From assembly GCF_016917755.1 (NCBI RefSeq), contig NZ_CP070326.1, positions 1,860,001-1,924,000 of the forward strand: a stretch of 64,000 bases of DNA, written 5' to 3'. Positions 25,073 through 33,635 of the stretch are shown here, piece by piece (position 1 is the first letter of the stretch; each line of letters starts with the position of its first letter). Below the pieces are notes generated by a model. It was not told the DNA's origin and made no database searches. It was given only the letters and a program-made list of their open reading frames with translations. Source of the DNA: Streptomyces noursei. GTDB taxonomy: Bacteria; Actinomycetota; Actinomycetes; Streptomycetales; Streptomycetaceae. The position numbers and the translations under genes are program-made.

Positions 25073-26017
25073 GGTCTGTCCGACCCCGACCCATCGGACA
25101 GTCCCCAGCAGCACCCCGGCGCCGGGCAGGCTCGCGGCCAGGACGAGGGCCCCGTAGACGACGGCGGTGGCCAGGCCCTGCCCGGCCCCCAGCCCGGCGA
25201 CGCCGAAGGCCCAGGCCGCGACGCCCTCGCGGGGCCCCCAGCCGCCGACGTTCAGCGGCAGCGCCATGGCCGACAGCGCCAGCAGCACCAGCGGCACCAG
25301 GTCGGCGACCGGCGCCCGCACCCCGGCGACCCGCGCGGCCAGCAGGAACGTCGCCACATAGCCGGCGAGGACCACCAGCGACAGCGCGGCGACGCCCGAC
25401 CACAGCGCACCGGCCCGCCCGACCTCGGCCAGCGCGACCCGCAGCCGGCCACCGGGCCAGCCGCCCGCACCCGTCCGGCGACCGCGCGCCCGGCCCAGCA
25501 GCACGGCCGCAAGGACGGCCGCCGCGACCGCCGCGCCCACCGCTCCGGCCGCGGGCGTGCCGAGCGCGCGGCCGAGCGCGGTGCGCACCGGCGAGGGCCG
25601 GACGGCCAGCGCCACCGTCCCGACCACGAGCAGGACCAGCTGCCCCGCGACCCGCTCCAGGACCACGGCGCGCACGCCCCGGCCCACGTCCCCGGTGGCA
25701 CGGCCGTGGCACACCGCCCGGTTCACGTCGCCCAGCACCCCGCCGGGCAGCGCCGCGTTGAGGAACAGCGCACGGTAGTACTCCGCCACCGCCCGCCCCA
25801 GCGGGAGCCGCAGGCCCAGGCCGCGGGCCACCAGGCACCACCGCCAGGCGCTGCACACGGTCGTCAGCACCCCGATGCCCAGGCCGGCGAGGAGCGTGCC
25901 GGCGTCGATCCGGCGCAGGCCGTCCAGGAAGGCGCCGGAGCCCAGGTGCCACAGCAGCACCAGCAGGATGCCCAGCCCGCCGAGCATCCGCAGCCACGAC
26001 CAGAGTTGACGCTTCAT
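24971..26017 (-). CDS. Flippase-like membrane protein (LPG synthase TM / UPF0104 family)
   Basis: A 348-residue polytopic membrane protein with about eight hydrophobic segments, from LGGLGILLVLLWHLGSGAFL onward. The family motif EYYRALFLNAALPGGVLGDV and the late LPLNVGGWGPREGVAAWAFG identify the lysylphosphatidylglycerol synthase TM region family, which includes lipid flippases and transporters of glycolipids. ATG 26017 overlaps the methyltransferase stop (TGATG). A role in moving a lipid-linked or glycosylated product across the membrane is inferred from the cluster. Confidence 0.85.
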   Translation of the reverse strand: MKRQLWSWLRMLGGLGILLVLLWHLGSGAFLDGLRRIDAGTLLAGLGIGVLTTVCSAWRWCLVARGLGLRLPLGRAVAEYYRALFLNAALPGGVLGDVNRAVCHGRATGDVGRGVRAVVLERVAGQLVLLVVGTVALAVRPSPVRTALGRALGTPAAGAVGAAVAAAVLAAVLLGRARGRRTGAGGWPGGRLRVALAEVGRAGALWSGVAALSLVVLAGYVATFLLAARVAGVRAPVADLVPLVLLALSAMALPLNVGGWGPREGVAAWAFGVAGLGAGQGLATAVVYGALVLAASLPGAGVLLGTVRWVGVGQTLDRVRHVRAAARSPQLQLEERVLAQHAPAHRRP

Positions 26018-26904
26018 CAGGCGAATCCGGTGTCCCGGAAGCGGGCCGGGCCCGGCAGCGCCAGCAGGTCGGCGTGGTGCACCGTGACGGCCAACTCGCC
26101 TGCCGCGCACGCCTCCAGCCGCCGTCCGAGGTATCCGTCGGCCTTGGTGGCCAGCTCCGGTCGCTGCTCCCGGGCCGCGGCCACCCAGCCCCGCAGCCAC
26201 TGCTCGGTCAGCACGCGCTCGGGCCCGCCCAGCCGCCAGGGGCTGGGGCGGGTCACCACCCGCGCCCCGCGCCGGGTGAACGCCCCGGTGGCCGCGACGA
26301 CCGCGTCCGGCCCCAGCAGCCGGCGTCCGCCCGCGGTCCGCCGCTGGTGCGCGTTGAACGCGGCGGAGAGCTCCGCGTCGAGCGGGTCGGCCGGGGACAG
26401 TTCGACCCGGCCGGTGACGGAGAGCGCCAGCAGCGCCGGACAGCCGGCACCGGTACAGGCCGTGACGAGGGTCTCCAGCTCGTCGCGGGTGAGCACATCG
26501 AGCAGCGCGGAGGCGGTCACCAGCGACGTACCAGCGAGGGCGGCCGCGGTCAGCCCGGCCAGCCCGCCGCAGTCGGCGTCGGCCGTAACGGGCCGTCCAT
26601 CGGCGGCGGTTGACGGCATCCGGCTCCCGGCCCGGGCGAGCAGCGCCGGGTCGTGGTCCTGGAGGACCCAGTGCTGGGGGCCGGGCAGCCGGACCGCGAG
26701 CCAGCGGCCCATCGAGCCCGTACCGCAGCCCAGGTCGCGGATCGCCAGGCCGCCGGTGCCGCCGAAGCGCTCCGGGGCGGGGGCCGCGGCGAGCCGCTCC
26801 CGCAACGGGTGCAGTAGCGCAGGCGATCGGGCCGCGGCGTCCGCCGGCTCCCGCAGCTCCAGCCACTGGGGAGAGAACCGCGGCCGGCCGACCGCGTCGT
26901 TCAT
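26017..26904 (-). CDS. Class I SAM-dependent methyltransferase
   Basis: A 295-residue methyltransferase with the SAM-binding glycine motif IRDLGCGTGSMGRWLAVRL, an acidic residue closing the next strand (VLQDHDPALLA) and LVTASALLDVLTRDELETLV. The target cannot be told from sequence. ATG 26904 overlaps the glycosyltransferase stop (ATGA). The following membrane gene is coupled too, so it belongs to one five-gene leftward run (29519-24971). Confidence 0.85.
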   Translation of the reverse strand: MNDAVGRPRFSPQWLELREPADAAARSPALLHPLRERLAAAPAPERFGGTGGLAIRDLGCGTGSMGRWLAVRLPGPQHWVLQDHDPALLARAGSRMPSTAADGRPVTADADCGGLAGLTAAALAGTSLVTASALLDVLTRDELETLVTACTGAGCPALLALSVTGRVELSPADPLDAELSAAFNAHQRRTAGGRRLLGPDAVVAATGAFTRRGARVVTRPSPWRLGGPERVLTEQWLRGWVAAAREQRPELATKADGYLGRRLEACAAGELAVTVHHADLLALPGPARFRDTGFA

Positions 26905-28013
26905 GGGCTCAACGGCCCGTTCCGCAGCCGTTCCAGCGCTCCGGCCAGACTGTGCGACGTCGTCTCCCACCCCTCCAGGATGGCACGGCGGGCGCGCGCC
27001 GCGACCGCGAGTCGCCGCCGCAGGTCCGGTGCGCCGAACCAGGCCCGCAGCGCCCCCGCGAGCGCGGCCGGTTCGTCGGACCGGACGAGCAGTCCGGGAA
27101 CGTTGCCGTCCGGGGCCCGCCCGACCGCCTCCGGCACGCCGTCCACGGCCGTCGCCAGCACCGGGATCCCGCGCGCCAGCGCCTCAGTGAGCACCATCCC
27201 GTACGTCTCGGCGTACGAGGCGAGCAGCACCAGGTCGGCGGCGGCGTAGCAGGCGGCGAGGGCGGCGCCGGTCCGCGGGCCGGCGAGGCGGATGCGGTCG
27301 CCCAGGCCCGACGCGGCGATGTCCCGGCGCAGTTGCCGCACGCCGTCCGGGTCGTGCCCGGTGCCGCCGACGAAGGTGCAGCTCCAGGGGGCGTCGGCGA
27401 CGGTCGCCAGGGCGTCCACCAGGCGGCGGTGGCCCTTGCGCGGGGTCACCGACGCCACGCACAACAGCCCGCCGGCGCCGTCCGTCCCGGGGGCGAGCGG
27501 CGCCGGATCGGCGCCCGGCCGGGCGACCGTCACCGGCGGCAGCCCCGGCCCGTGGTGGGCGCGGATCCGGCAGGCGGCCCAGTCGCTGGTGGCGATCACC
27601 GCGGCGACGGTGTGCAGGGCGCGCCGTTCGCGGGCGTCCAACTCCGCCGCGGCCTGCGGGGCGAGGCCGGTCTCGTCGGCGAGCGGCAGGTGGAGCAGGA
27701 CGGCCAGCCGCAGCCGGGCGGCCTCGGGGCGGAGCACGTCGGGCACCCCGCACGCCACCAGGCCGTCCAGCAGCACCACCGCACCGTCCGGCAACCCCGC
27801 CAGCAGGCGGGCCAGTCCGGCCGTGGCGGCGGCGTCCGGGCACGGCCAGCCACCGGGCACCGGATGGCGGTGGACCCGCCAGCCCAGGGCCGGCAGGTCG
27901 CGGCAGACCCGCAGGTCGTAGACGTTGCCGCCGCTGGGTGCGGTGGGGTCGGCGACACCGCCGGGCAGCACCGCGTGCACCACGCGTCCGCCCGCCGGAG
28001 CGGGACCGGTCAC
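26901..28013 (-). CDS. Glycosyltransferase family 4 protein
   Basis: A 370-residue GT-B glycosyltransferase. The N-terminal half holds GGVADPTAPSGGNVYDLRVC. The C-terminal donor-binding half has VASVTPRKGHRRLVDALATV and the E-x7-E-type region SYAETYGMVLTEALARGIPV, characteristic of GT4 enzymes. Likely retaining, with a nucleotide-sugar donor; acceptor unknown. Start is GTG 28013, 19 bases after the PTPS-like gene. With methyltransferase and flippase genes directly downstream it probably decorates the pathway product. Confidence 0.9.
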   Translation of the reverse strand: MTGPAPAGGRVVHAVLPGGVADPTAPSGGNVYDLRVCRDLPALGWRVHRHPVPGGWPCPDAAATAGLARLLAGLPDGAVVLLDGLVACGVPDVLRPEAARLRLAVLLHLPLADETGLAPQAAAELDARERRALHTVAAVIATSDWAACRIRAHHGPGLPPVTVARPGADPAPLAPGTDGAGGLLCVASVTPRKGHRRLVDALATVADAPWSCTFVGGTGHDPDGVRQLRRDIAASGLGDRIRLAGPRTGAALAACYAAADLVLLASYAETYGMVLTEALARGIPVLATAVDGVPEAVGRAPDGNVPGLLVRSDEPAALAGALRAWFGAPDLRRRLAVAARARRAILEGWETTSHSLAGALERLRNGPLSP

Positions 28014-28032
28014 CGGGTGCGCCCGCGTCGGG

Positions 28033-28431
28033 TCACAGCGCGCGCTCGTAACTGGCCCAGGCGATATGGGACTCGTGCAGGGTGACGGTGATCCCGGCCA
28101 GCTCGCGGGCGCCCGCGCCGAGGTCGCCGGCGTGCACCCGGTCGACGAGCCGGTCGGCGATGACCTTGGCCAGCGCCTCGGTGGAGGTGTTGGTGCCGGC
28201 GAAGGCCGGTTCGTCGTCGAGGTTGCGGTAGTTGAGCTCGGCGACCACCGCGCCGAGCGCCTGGGTGGCCAGGCCGATGTCGACCACGATGTCGTCGTCG
28301 TCCAGTTCGGGGCGGCGGAAGGTGGCGTCCACGATGAAGGTCGCGCCGTGCAGACGCTGCGCGGGCCCGAAGACCGCGCCGCGGAAGCTGTGCGCGACCA
28401 TCAGGTGGTCGCGGACGGTGATGCTGAACAC
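28033..28431 (-). CDS. 6-pyruvoyl-tetrahydropterin synthase / QueD-family protein, divergent active site
   Basis: A 132-residue member of the T-fold PTPS/QueD family ([85 protein letters not shown]). GTG 28431 follows GGAGG. The usual zinc ligands HxH in LHGHNY read LHGA here, and no catalytic Cys is seen before the first His. So it may not catalyse the classical reaction. The conserved Glu near the end is present. Family substrates are dihydroneopterin-triphosphate-like pterins, in line with the GTP cyclohydrolase in this locus. Confidence 0.85.
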   Translation of the reverse strand: MFSITVRDHLMVAHSFRGAVFGPAQRLHGATFIVDATFRRPELDDDDIVVDIGLATQALGAVVAELNYRNLDDEPAFAGTNTSTEALAKVIADRLVDRVHAGDLGAGARELAGITVTLHESHIAWASYERAL

Positions 28432-28514
28432 GGGCGTTCCTCCAGGGTGTCGTGACCGAGGTGTCGATACCGGGGTGTCGATACCGGGGCGGGGCGGGGT
28501 GTCGCGGGTGGGCG

Positions 28515-29519
28515 TCACGCCGCGCCGGGCGCGGGGGCGCCGGCCGCCGGATAGCGGATGCGGTGGCAGAGCGCCGGCAGCGCGCCGGAGGCCAGCCGGG
28601 GCAGCACCGACGGCAGTTCCGCGAAGCGGGACTCCCCGGTGACCAGCGCGTCGAAGGCGGGGTCGGCGAGGAGGTCCAGCGCGAGCCGGAGCCGGTCGGC
28701 GAAGCCGTGCCGGCCGCGGCGGGCCAAGGCGACCGCGCCCACCTGACTGCTGCGCAGGGTCAACCGGCGGGAGTGGAAGGACTCCCCCAGCGGCAGGCCG
28801 ACCCGGCGGTCGCCGTACCAGCTCAGCTCGATCACGGTGCCTTCCGGGGCGAGGAGTTCGAGGGCCCGGGCCAGGCCCTCCTCGGTGGCGCTGGCGTGGA
28901 CGACGAGGTCGCAGTCGCCGCGGGCGTCGGCGGGCAGCGCGAACGGGACGCCCAGCGCCTCGGCGGTGGCGGCGCGCGCCGGATCGGCGTCGACCAACTG
29001 CACCCGGGCGGCCGGGTAGCGGACCAGCAGGGCGGCGACCGCGGACCCGACCATGCCGCCGCCGACCACCGCGATCTTGTCGCCGAGCAGCGGCGCGGCG
29101 TCCCACACGGCGTTCACCGCGGTCTCGACGGTGCCGGCGAGCACCGCGCGCGCCGCGGGGACGTCGTCCGGGACGGGGGTCACCGCGTCCGCCGGGACGA
29201 CGTAGTGGGTCTGGTGCGGGTAGAGGCAGAAGACCGTGCGCCCGCGGAGCGGGGCCGGCCCCTCCTCGACCACGCCCACGTTCAGATAGCCGTACTTGAC
29301 CGGGGCCGGGAACGCGCCGTCCTGGAACGGGGCGCGCATCGCCGCGTACTGGCTCGGCGGGACGCCGCCGCGGAAGACCAGGCTCTCGGTGCCGCGGCTC
29401 ACCCCGGAGTAGAGCGTGCGCACCAGGACCTCGTCGGCACCGGGCCGCGGCAGCTCGACCGCCCGGATCTCGCCGCGGCCTGGAGCGCTGAGCCAGAAGC
29501 CCTGGGCGACGCGCGGCAA
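28515..29519 (-). CDS. Zinc-type alcohol dehydrogenase-like oxidoreductase (MDR family)
   Basis: A 334-residue medium-chain dehydrogenase. The GroES-like N-terminal part includes [20 protein letters not shown] and [14 protein letters not shown], a pattern of the bacteriochlorophyllide/threonine-dehydrogenase-like branch. The Rossmann motif is [20 protein letters not shown] with VDAD as next acidic residue, so NAD(H) is the likely cofactor. No structural-zinc Cys cluster is visible. I chose TTG 29519 because AGGAGG stands five bases before it; an ATG at 29582 adds an unconserved extension. Confidence 0.85.
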   Translation of the reverse strand: MPRVAQGFWLSAPGRGEIRAVELPRPGADEVLVRTLYSGVSRGTESLVFRGGVPPSQYAAMRAPFQDGAFPAPVKYGYLNVGVVEEGPAPLRGRTVFCLYPHQTHYVVPADAVTPVPDDVPAARAVLAGTVETAVNAVWDAAPLLGDKIAVVGGGMVGSAVAALLVRYPAARVQLVDADPARAATAEALGVPFALPADARGDCDLVVHASATEEGLARALELLAPEGTVIELSWYGDRRVGLPLGESFHSRRLTLRSSQVGAVALARRGRHGFADRLRLALDLLADPAFDALVTGESRFAELPSVLPRLASGALPALCHRIRYPAAGAPAPGAA

Positions 29520-29641
29520 CGAATCCTCCTGGACGGTGCGGCGATGCGTCGTGGATGCTGGGCGACGCACACCGGGGATCACGGCGACGGCGTCACCCTA
29601 CGCGGCGTCCCCCGGCTCCGCCACAGGGTCTGGGAGGCGCG

Positions 29642-30427
29642 ATGGCCGGACAAGCGCGGTTCGGGACAAGGCCGTTCGACCCGGCGCCGGCGGCCGGGAC
29701 GGTCGCGCAACTGGTCCTGCTGGCGGTGCTGTGCCGGGCGGTGGGGCTGGGCCCGGCGGGGTGGCTGACGGGCTGCGTCTTCGCGGCGGCCACCTGGGCC
29801 GTGCTGGCCCGGGCGCTCCGCGGGTCCTGGCCGCGCTCCTTCGGGCCGGCCAACCGCGTCACGCTGGCCCGGGCCGCGCTCGTCGGCGGGGTGACGGCGC
29901 TGGTCGTCGACTCCTTCGACCGGCCGGTGCCGGTGCCGGTGCTGGTCGGGCTGGCCGCGGTGGCGCTGGTCCTGGACGCGGTGGACGGCCAGGTGGCGCG
30001 GCGCACCGGGACGGTGACGGCGCTCGGGGCGCGGTTCGACATGGAGGTCGACGCGTTCTTGATCCTGGTGCTGTCCGTCCACGTGGTCGTGCCGCTGGGG
30101 CCGTGGGTGCTGGCCATCGGCGCGCTGCGCTATCTGTTCGTCGCGGCGTCCTGGGTGCTGCCGTGGCTGCGCGCGCCGCTGCCGCACAGCATGGCGCGCA
30201 AGACGGTGGCCGCGCTCCAGGGCATCGTGCTCGTGGTGGCGGCCGCCGGGATCGTGCCGCGGGCGGTCGAACGGGGCGCGGTGGCGGGGGCGCTGGCGCT
30301 GCTGGTGTGGTCCTTCGGGCGGGACGTGGGGTGGCTGTGGCGCGTGCGGCGGGGGGCGGTCGGCCGGGGTGCCGGGGATCCCGCGGCACGGGCTGCCGGC
30401 GGGGAGTCGGTGTCGGGGGCGAGGTGA
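29642..30427 (+). CDS. CDP-alcohol phosphatidyltransferase family membrane protein
   Basis: A 261-residue integral membrane protein. The family active-site motif DG-x2-AR-x8-G-x3-D-x3-D is complete in LDAVDGQVARRTGTVTALGA and the following RFDMEVDAFLI. The family transfers a phosphoalcohol between CDP and an acceptor alcohol (phospholipid or inositol-phosphate synthesis). About six membrane helices. ATG 29642 diverges from the dehydrogenase gene, so it shares the promoter region of the pterin-like locus. The real alcohol is unknown. Confidence 0.88.
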   Translation: MAGQARFGTRPFDPAPAAGTVAQLVLLAVLCRAVGLGPAGWLTGCVFAAATWAVLARALRGSWPRSFGPANRVTLARAALVGGVTALVVDSFDRPVPVPVLVGLAAVALVLDAVDGQVARRTGTVTALGARFDMEVDAFLILVLSVHVVVPLGPWVLAIGALRYLFVAASWVLPWLRAPLPHSMARKTVAALQGIVLVVAAAGIVPRAVERGAVAGALALLVWSFGRDVGWLWRVRRGAVGRGAGDPAARAAGGESVSGAR

Positions 30428-30440
30428 GGCCGGGGGGGCG

Positions 30441-30842
30441 TCACGTTCCCGCGTGGCGCCCGAGGTAGACGACCAGCGCCAGGAACACCAGCACCAACTG
30501 GGTCACGGCGATGTAGAGGAGCACGCGTATCCACAGGCTGCGCCGGGCCGCCTCGTGGGCCGCGGCGCGCTGGGTCACCAGGACGGCGGCGGGCAGCCGC
30601 GCCAGTCGGGTGCCGGGGCGGACCGCGGTGACCCGGGCCCGGCGGACGCCGCAGCGGGGCGACGTCAGATGCCGGGCGGCGATCTTCGGGCAGGCACGCC
30701 CGTGGCCGCCGGCGGGGCGCAGCGGGCCCGGCCCGGAGTAGCGGCGGCCACGGCAGGCCCGGGCGGCGGCGGTGGGTATGCAGGTGCGGGAGCGGACCGC
30801 GCGCCACGGCGGCGGCCCCTTGCGTCGCGGTGCGCCGGACAT
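30441..30842 (-). CDS. Small C-terminally anchored membrane protein (DUF6126-like)
   Basis: The convincing part is the last 45 residues (AHEAARRSLWIRVLLYIAVT with a following hydrophobic run and the end GRHAGT), one membrane helix with basic residues before it, resembling streptomycete DUF6126 proteins. The preceding 90 residues are Arg- and Pro-rich and may not be translated; a start near GTG codons inside is possible. Ends 14 bases from the convergent CDP-alcohol gene. Function unknown. Confidence 0.45.
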   Translation of the reverse strand: MSGAPRRKGPPPWRAVRSRTCIPTAAARACRGRRYSGPGPLRPAGGHGRACPKIAARHLTSPRCGVRRARVTAVRPGTRLARLPAAVLVTQRAAAHEAARRSLWIRVLLYIAVTQLVLVFLALVVYLGRHAGT

Positions 30843-30904
30843 CGGCCGTCACCCGGCTCCGGTGGCGCCGGACGCCGCGGATCGCCGGCGCGGCGGCGGG
30901 CCGC

Positions 30905-31102
30905 TCACTCCGACGCCTCCTGGGAGGCATCGCCCGCGCCGCGGTCCGGGTCGATCCCGATGCCGTGCGCGATCCGCAGTGCGTCGTCCAGTTCGTCCTC
31001 CGCGACGGCCAGCGCATAGGCGTCATCGGCGGCCCGCGCCGCCTCGACGGCGGCCCGCGCCGCGCGCACCCGTTCCCGTACCGATTCGGCGAAACCGCCC
31101 AC
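30905..31102 (-). CDS. Small conserved hypothetical protein, coiled-coil-like
   Basis: A 65-residue acidic protein predicted to be helical (ESVRERVRAARAAVEAARAA, then LAVAEDELDDALRIAHGIGI). GTG 31102 is preceded by GGAGGG. Small proteins of this type are common in streptomycetes, but I know no function. Confidence 0.6.
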   Translation of the reverse strand: MGGFAESVRERVRAARAAVEAARAADDAYALAVAEDELDDALRIAHGIGIDPDRGAGDASQEASE

Positions 31103-31354
31103 GCATGCCCTCCGCGTTCAGGCCGACCGGCCATCGCGTTGTTCGTTGAACAGGGGAATTCCTCAACTGTAGACGACGGGCCCGCCGGGTTGAACGGGCG
31201 GGGCGCGCCCGGCGGGTCCGCCGCCGGTGCCGAATGGACGGCCCGGTCCCGGCACTTGCCGCCCTTGAACCTCCCGCTGCGGGAGCTTCTACGTTCGTCC
31301 CGCGGCCGCCGCTCGGGGGCCGCGCACCGTGGACGAGGACGAGGAGTACCCGAG

Positions 31355-32131
31355 ATGACCGCATTCGTGCTGGTGTCGGGCGGCTACACCGGTGGCTGGA
31401 TCTGGCGGGAGGTGGCCGCGCTGCTCCGGGAGCGGGGCCACACCCCGCTCCCGGTGACGCTGACGGGGATGGGCGACCGGCGCCATCTGGCCGGACCCGA
31501 CACGGACCTGGAGACGCACATCGAGGACATCGTGCAGGTGCTGGAGCACGAGGACGTCCGGGACGCGGTGCTGGTGGGCCACTGCTACGGCCTGCTCCCG
31601 GTGCTGGGCGCCGCCGACCGCCGTGCGGACCGGGTGGGTTCCCTGGTCTATCTGGACACCGGGATGCCCCAGGACGGCGACGCGGGGGTCGATGTGATGC
31701 CCGATCCGGCCGTGCGGGACCGGCTGCTGGGGCGGGCGACGGAGTGCGGCGGGGGACGGTTCCTGCCGCCCCCGCCGCTGGAGGACGAGGAGGTGTGGGG
31801 CGATCTCACCGGGGTGGCGCCGGCCGACCGGGTCCGGATGGAGGGACTGGCGGCGCCGCAGCCGCTGGGCACCCTGACCCGGCCGCTCCGGCTCACCGGC
31901 GCCGCCGCCGCGCTGCCGAGCACCGGCGTCTTCTGCACCGCCAACGGGCCCGGCATCGCGGCCCTGGAGGCCCTGTTGGCGACCGGGGACCCGCGCTACG
32001 CGGTGCTCGCCGAGCCCCGGGTGGGCTACTTCGACCTGGAGACCGGGCACTATCCGATGCTCTCGCGGCCCGGTGAGCTGACCGACGTGCTGATCCGGGC
32101 GGCGGCCGGTGAGGGCCGCCGCCTCGGGTAG
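31355..32131 (+). CDS. Alpha/beta hydrolase (EstC/methylesterase type) with Cys at the nucleophile position
   Basis: A 258-residue alpha/beta hydrolase. The start (TAFVLVSGGYTGGWIWREVA) and TLTGMGDRRHLAGPDTDLET are typical of plant-methylesterase-like bacterial hydrolases, with the family His near the end (FDLETGHYPMLSRP). The nucleophile elbow reads LVGHCYGLLPV: Cys in place of the usual Ser (GHSYG). This may be an altered specificity, as in dienelactone hydrolases, or a weak enzyme. Start ATG 31355. Confidence 0.85.
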   Translation: MTAFVLVSGGYTGGWIWREVAALLRERGHTPLPVTLTGMGDRRHLAGPDTDLETHIEDIVQVLEHEDVRDAVLVGHCYGLLPVLGAADRRADRVGSLVYLDTGMPQDGDAGVDVMPDPAVRDRLLGRATECGGGRFLPPPPLEDEEVWGDLTGVAPADRVRMEGLAAPQPLGTLTRPLRLTGAAAALPSTGVFCTANGPGIAALEALLATGDPRYAVLAEPRVGYFDLETGHYPMLSRPGELTDVLIRAAAGEGRRLG

Positions 32132-32137
32132 CGCGGG

Positions 32138-33043
32138 TCAGCCGGCCTGTTCCGACCCCGCCCGACCGGCCTCCTCCTGCTCCTGGGCCGCCGCGAACCG
32201 CTCCCGGGCCTCGACGAGGTCCTCTTCGGTCGGCGCGTCGTCCTGGGTGAGGCTGCGGCGCCAGTAGCCGGCGAACTCGATCCGGCGCTTGTCGAGACCG
32301 CGGTCGGCGATCAGATGGCGCCGCAGGGAGCGGACCGCGCCGGCCTCCCCGGCCAGCCAGGCCAGGGCCGGGTCCGCCGGGAGGCGGGCCGCACGGACGG
32401 CGGTGAGCAGGGCGCCGTCGGGCCCGGCCGCGGCGCGGTCCCGGTGCACCCAGTGGACGGTGAGGTCGGCGCGGGTCGGCAGGGGCTGCTCCTCGGCCCC
32501 GTCCGCGATCTCGATCCAGGCCGTCGCGCGGGCGGTTGCGGGCAGGGCCTCGGCGAGCGAGCCGATCGCGGGCAGCGCGGTCTCGTCGCCGGCCAGCAGG
32601 ATCGGGCCGGGGGCGTCCAGGGGCAGCGGCCGGGCGTAGACCGCCGACGGCCCGTACCGGGCGAGGGTGTCGCCGACGGACGCGGTGGCCGCCCAGCGGG
32701 TCGCGGGGCCGGCCGGCTCGTGCGCGCCGTGCAGGACGAAGTCGACGGTGAGCCACTGCCGCTCGGGGTCGTAGGCGCGCACGGTGTAGCTGCGCATCCA
32801 GGGGCGTTCGTCCTCGGGGAGCGCGAGGAACGCCTGGTACCACCGCATCCCGTCGTCGCCGGCGGGGGCCTCGGGGAGTCGCGGGGCGGTCTGGCCCGGT
32901 CGGGGGAAGAGGAGCTTGAGCTGCTGGTCGGGCCAGGTGGGGAAGGTGTCGAGGCCGTCCCCGGCGAAGGTGCAGCGGACCATGCGCGGGGTGAGCCGCC
33001 GGACGCCGGTGACCTGGATGAGCGCGACGGGCAGGACCGTCAT
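32138..33043 (-). CDS. Siderophore-interacting protein (FAD/NAD(P)H ferric reductase)
   Basis: A 301-residue SIP/ViuB-type flavin reductase that releases iron from ferric siderophores in the cytoplasm. The FAD-binding part includes RPWMRSYTVRAYDPERQWLT (RxYTxR motif) and VLHGAHEPAGPATRWA. The NAD(P)H domain has ILLAGDETALPAIGSLAEAL and, near the end, FAGYWRRSLTQDD. Start ATG 33043. No siderophore biosynthesis genes are adjacent. Confidence 0.92.
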   Translation of the reverse strand: MTVLPVALIQVTGVRRLTPRMVRCTFAGDGLDTFPTWPDQQLKLLFPRPGQTAPRLPEAPAGDDGMRWYQAFLALPEDERPWMRSYTVRAYDPERQWLTVDFVLHGAHEPAGPATRWAATASVGDTLARYGPSAVYARPLPLDAPGPILLAGDETALPAIGSLAEALPATARATAWIEIADGAEEQPLPTRADLTVHWVHRDRAAAGPDGALLTAVRAARLPADPALAWLAGEAGAVRSLRRHLIADRGLDKRRIEFAGYWRRSLTQDDAPTEEDLVEARERFAAAQEQEEAGRAGSEQAG

Positions 33044-33084
33044 GGGAACTCCTTGCGGTGTGGTGCGGACGGTGGGTCGGCTGG

Positions 33085-33558
<474 letters not shown>

Positions 33559-33575
33559 GACCCTCTCCCCTGATA

Positions 33576-33626
33576 TCCTTACGCCATAAAGTGTTCGATC
33601 GGAGACGGTAGCTTTACACCCTAAGG
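33576..33626. promoter_or_regulatory. Imperfect dyad in the uvrA-like/tetR divergent promoter
   Basis: CCTTACGCCATAAAG is mirrored imperfectly by CTTTACACCCTAAGG (10 of 15 positions), in the only AT-rich stretch of the gap between 33558 and 33636. The right arm includes the ribosome-binding site of the TetR gene. A TetR-type operator controlling both genes is likely but inferred. Confidence 0.45.
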
Positions 33627-33635
33627 AGTAGCAAG

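Noticed and set aside
24397..25761. Forward frame covering the end of the reductase and the flippase-like gene
   Set aside because: Arg/Pro-rich sequence without motifs; it lies over a convincing gene on each strand.
28432..28514. Tandem GTGTCGATACCGGG repeats in the gap before the PTPS-like gene
   Set aside because: Only two copies and a third partial one; no link to a regulator or mobile element, so no feature was called.
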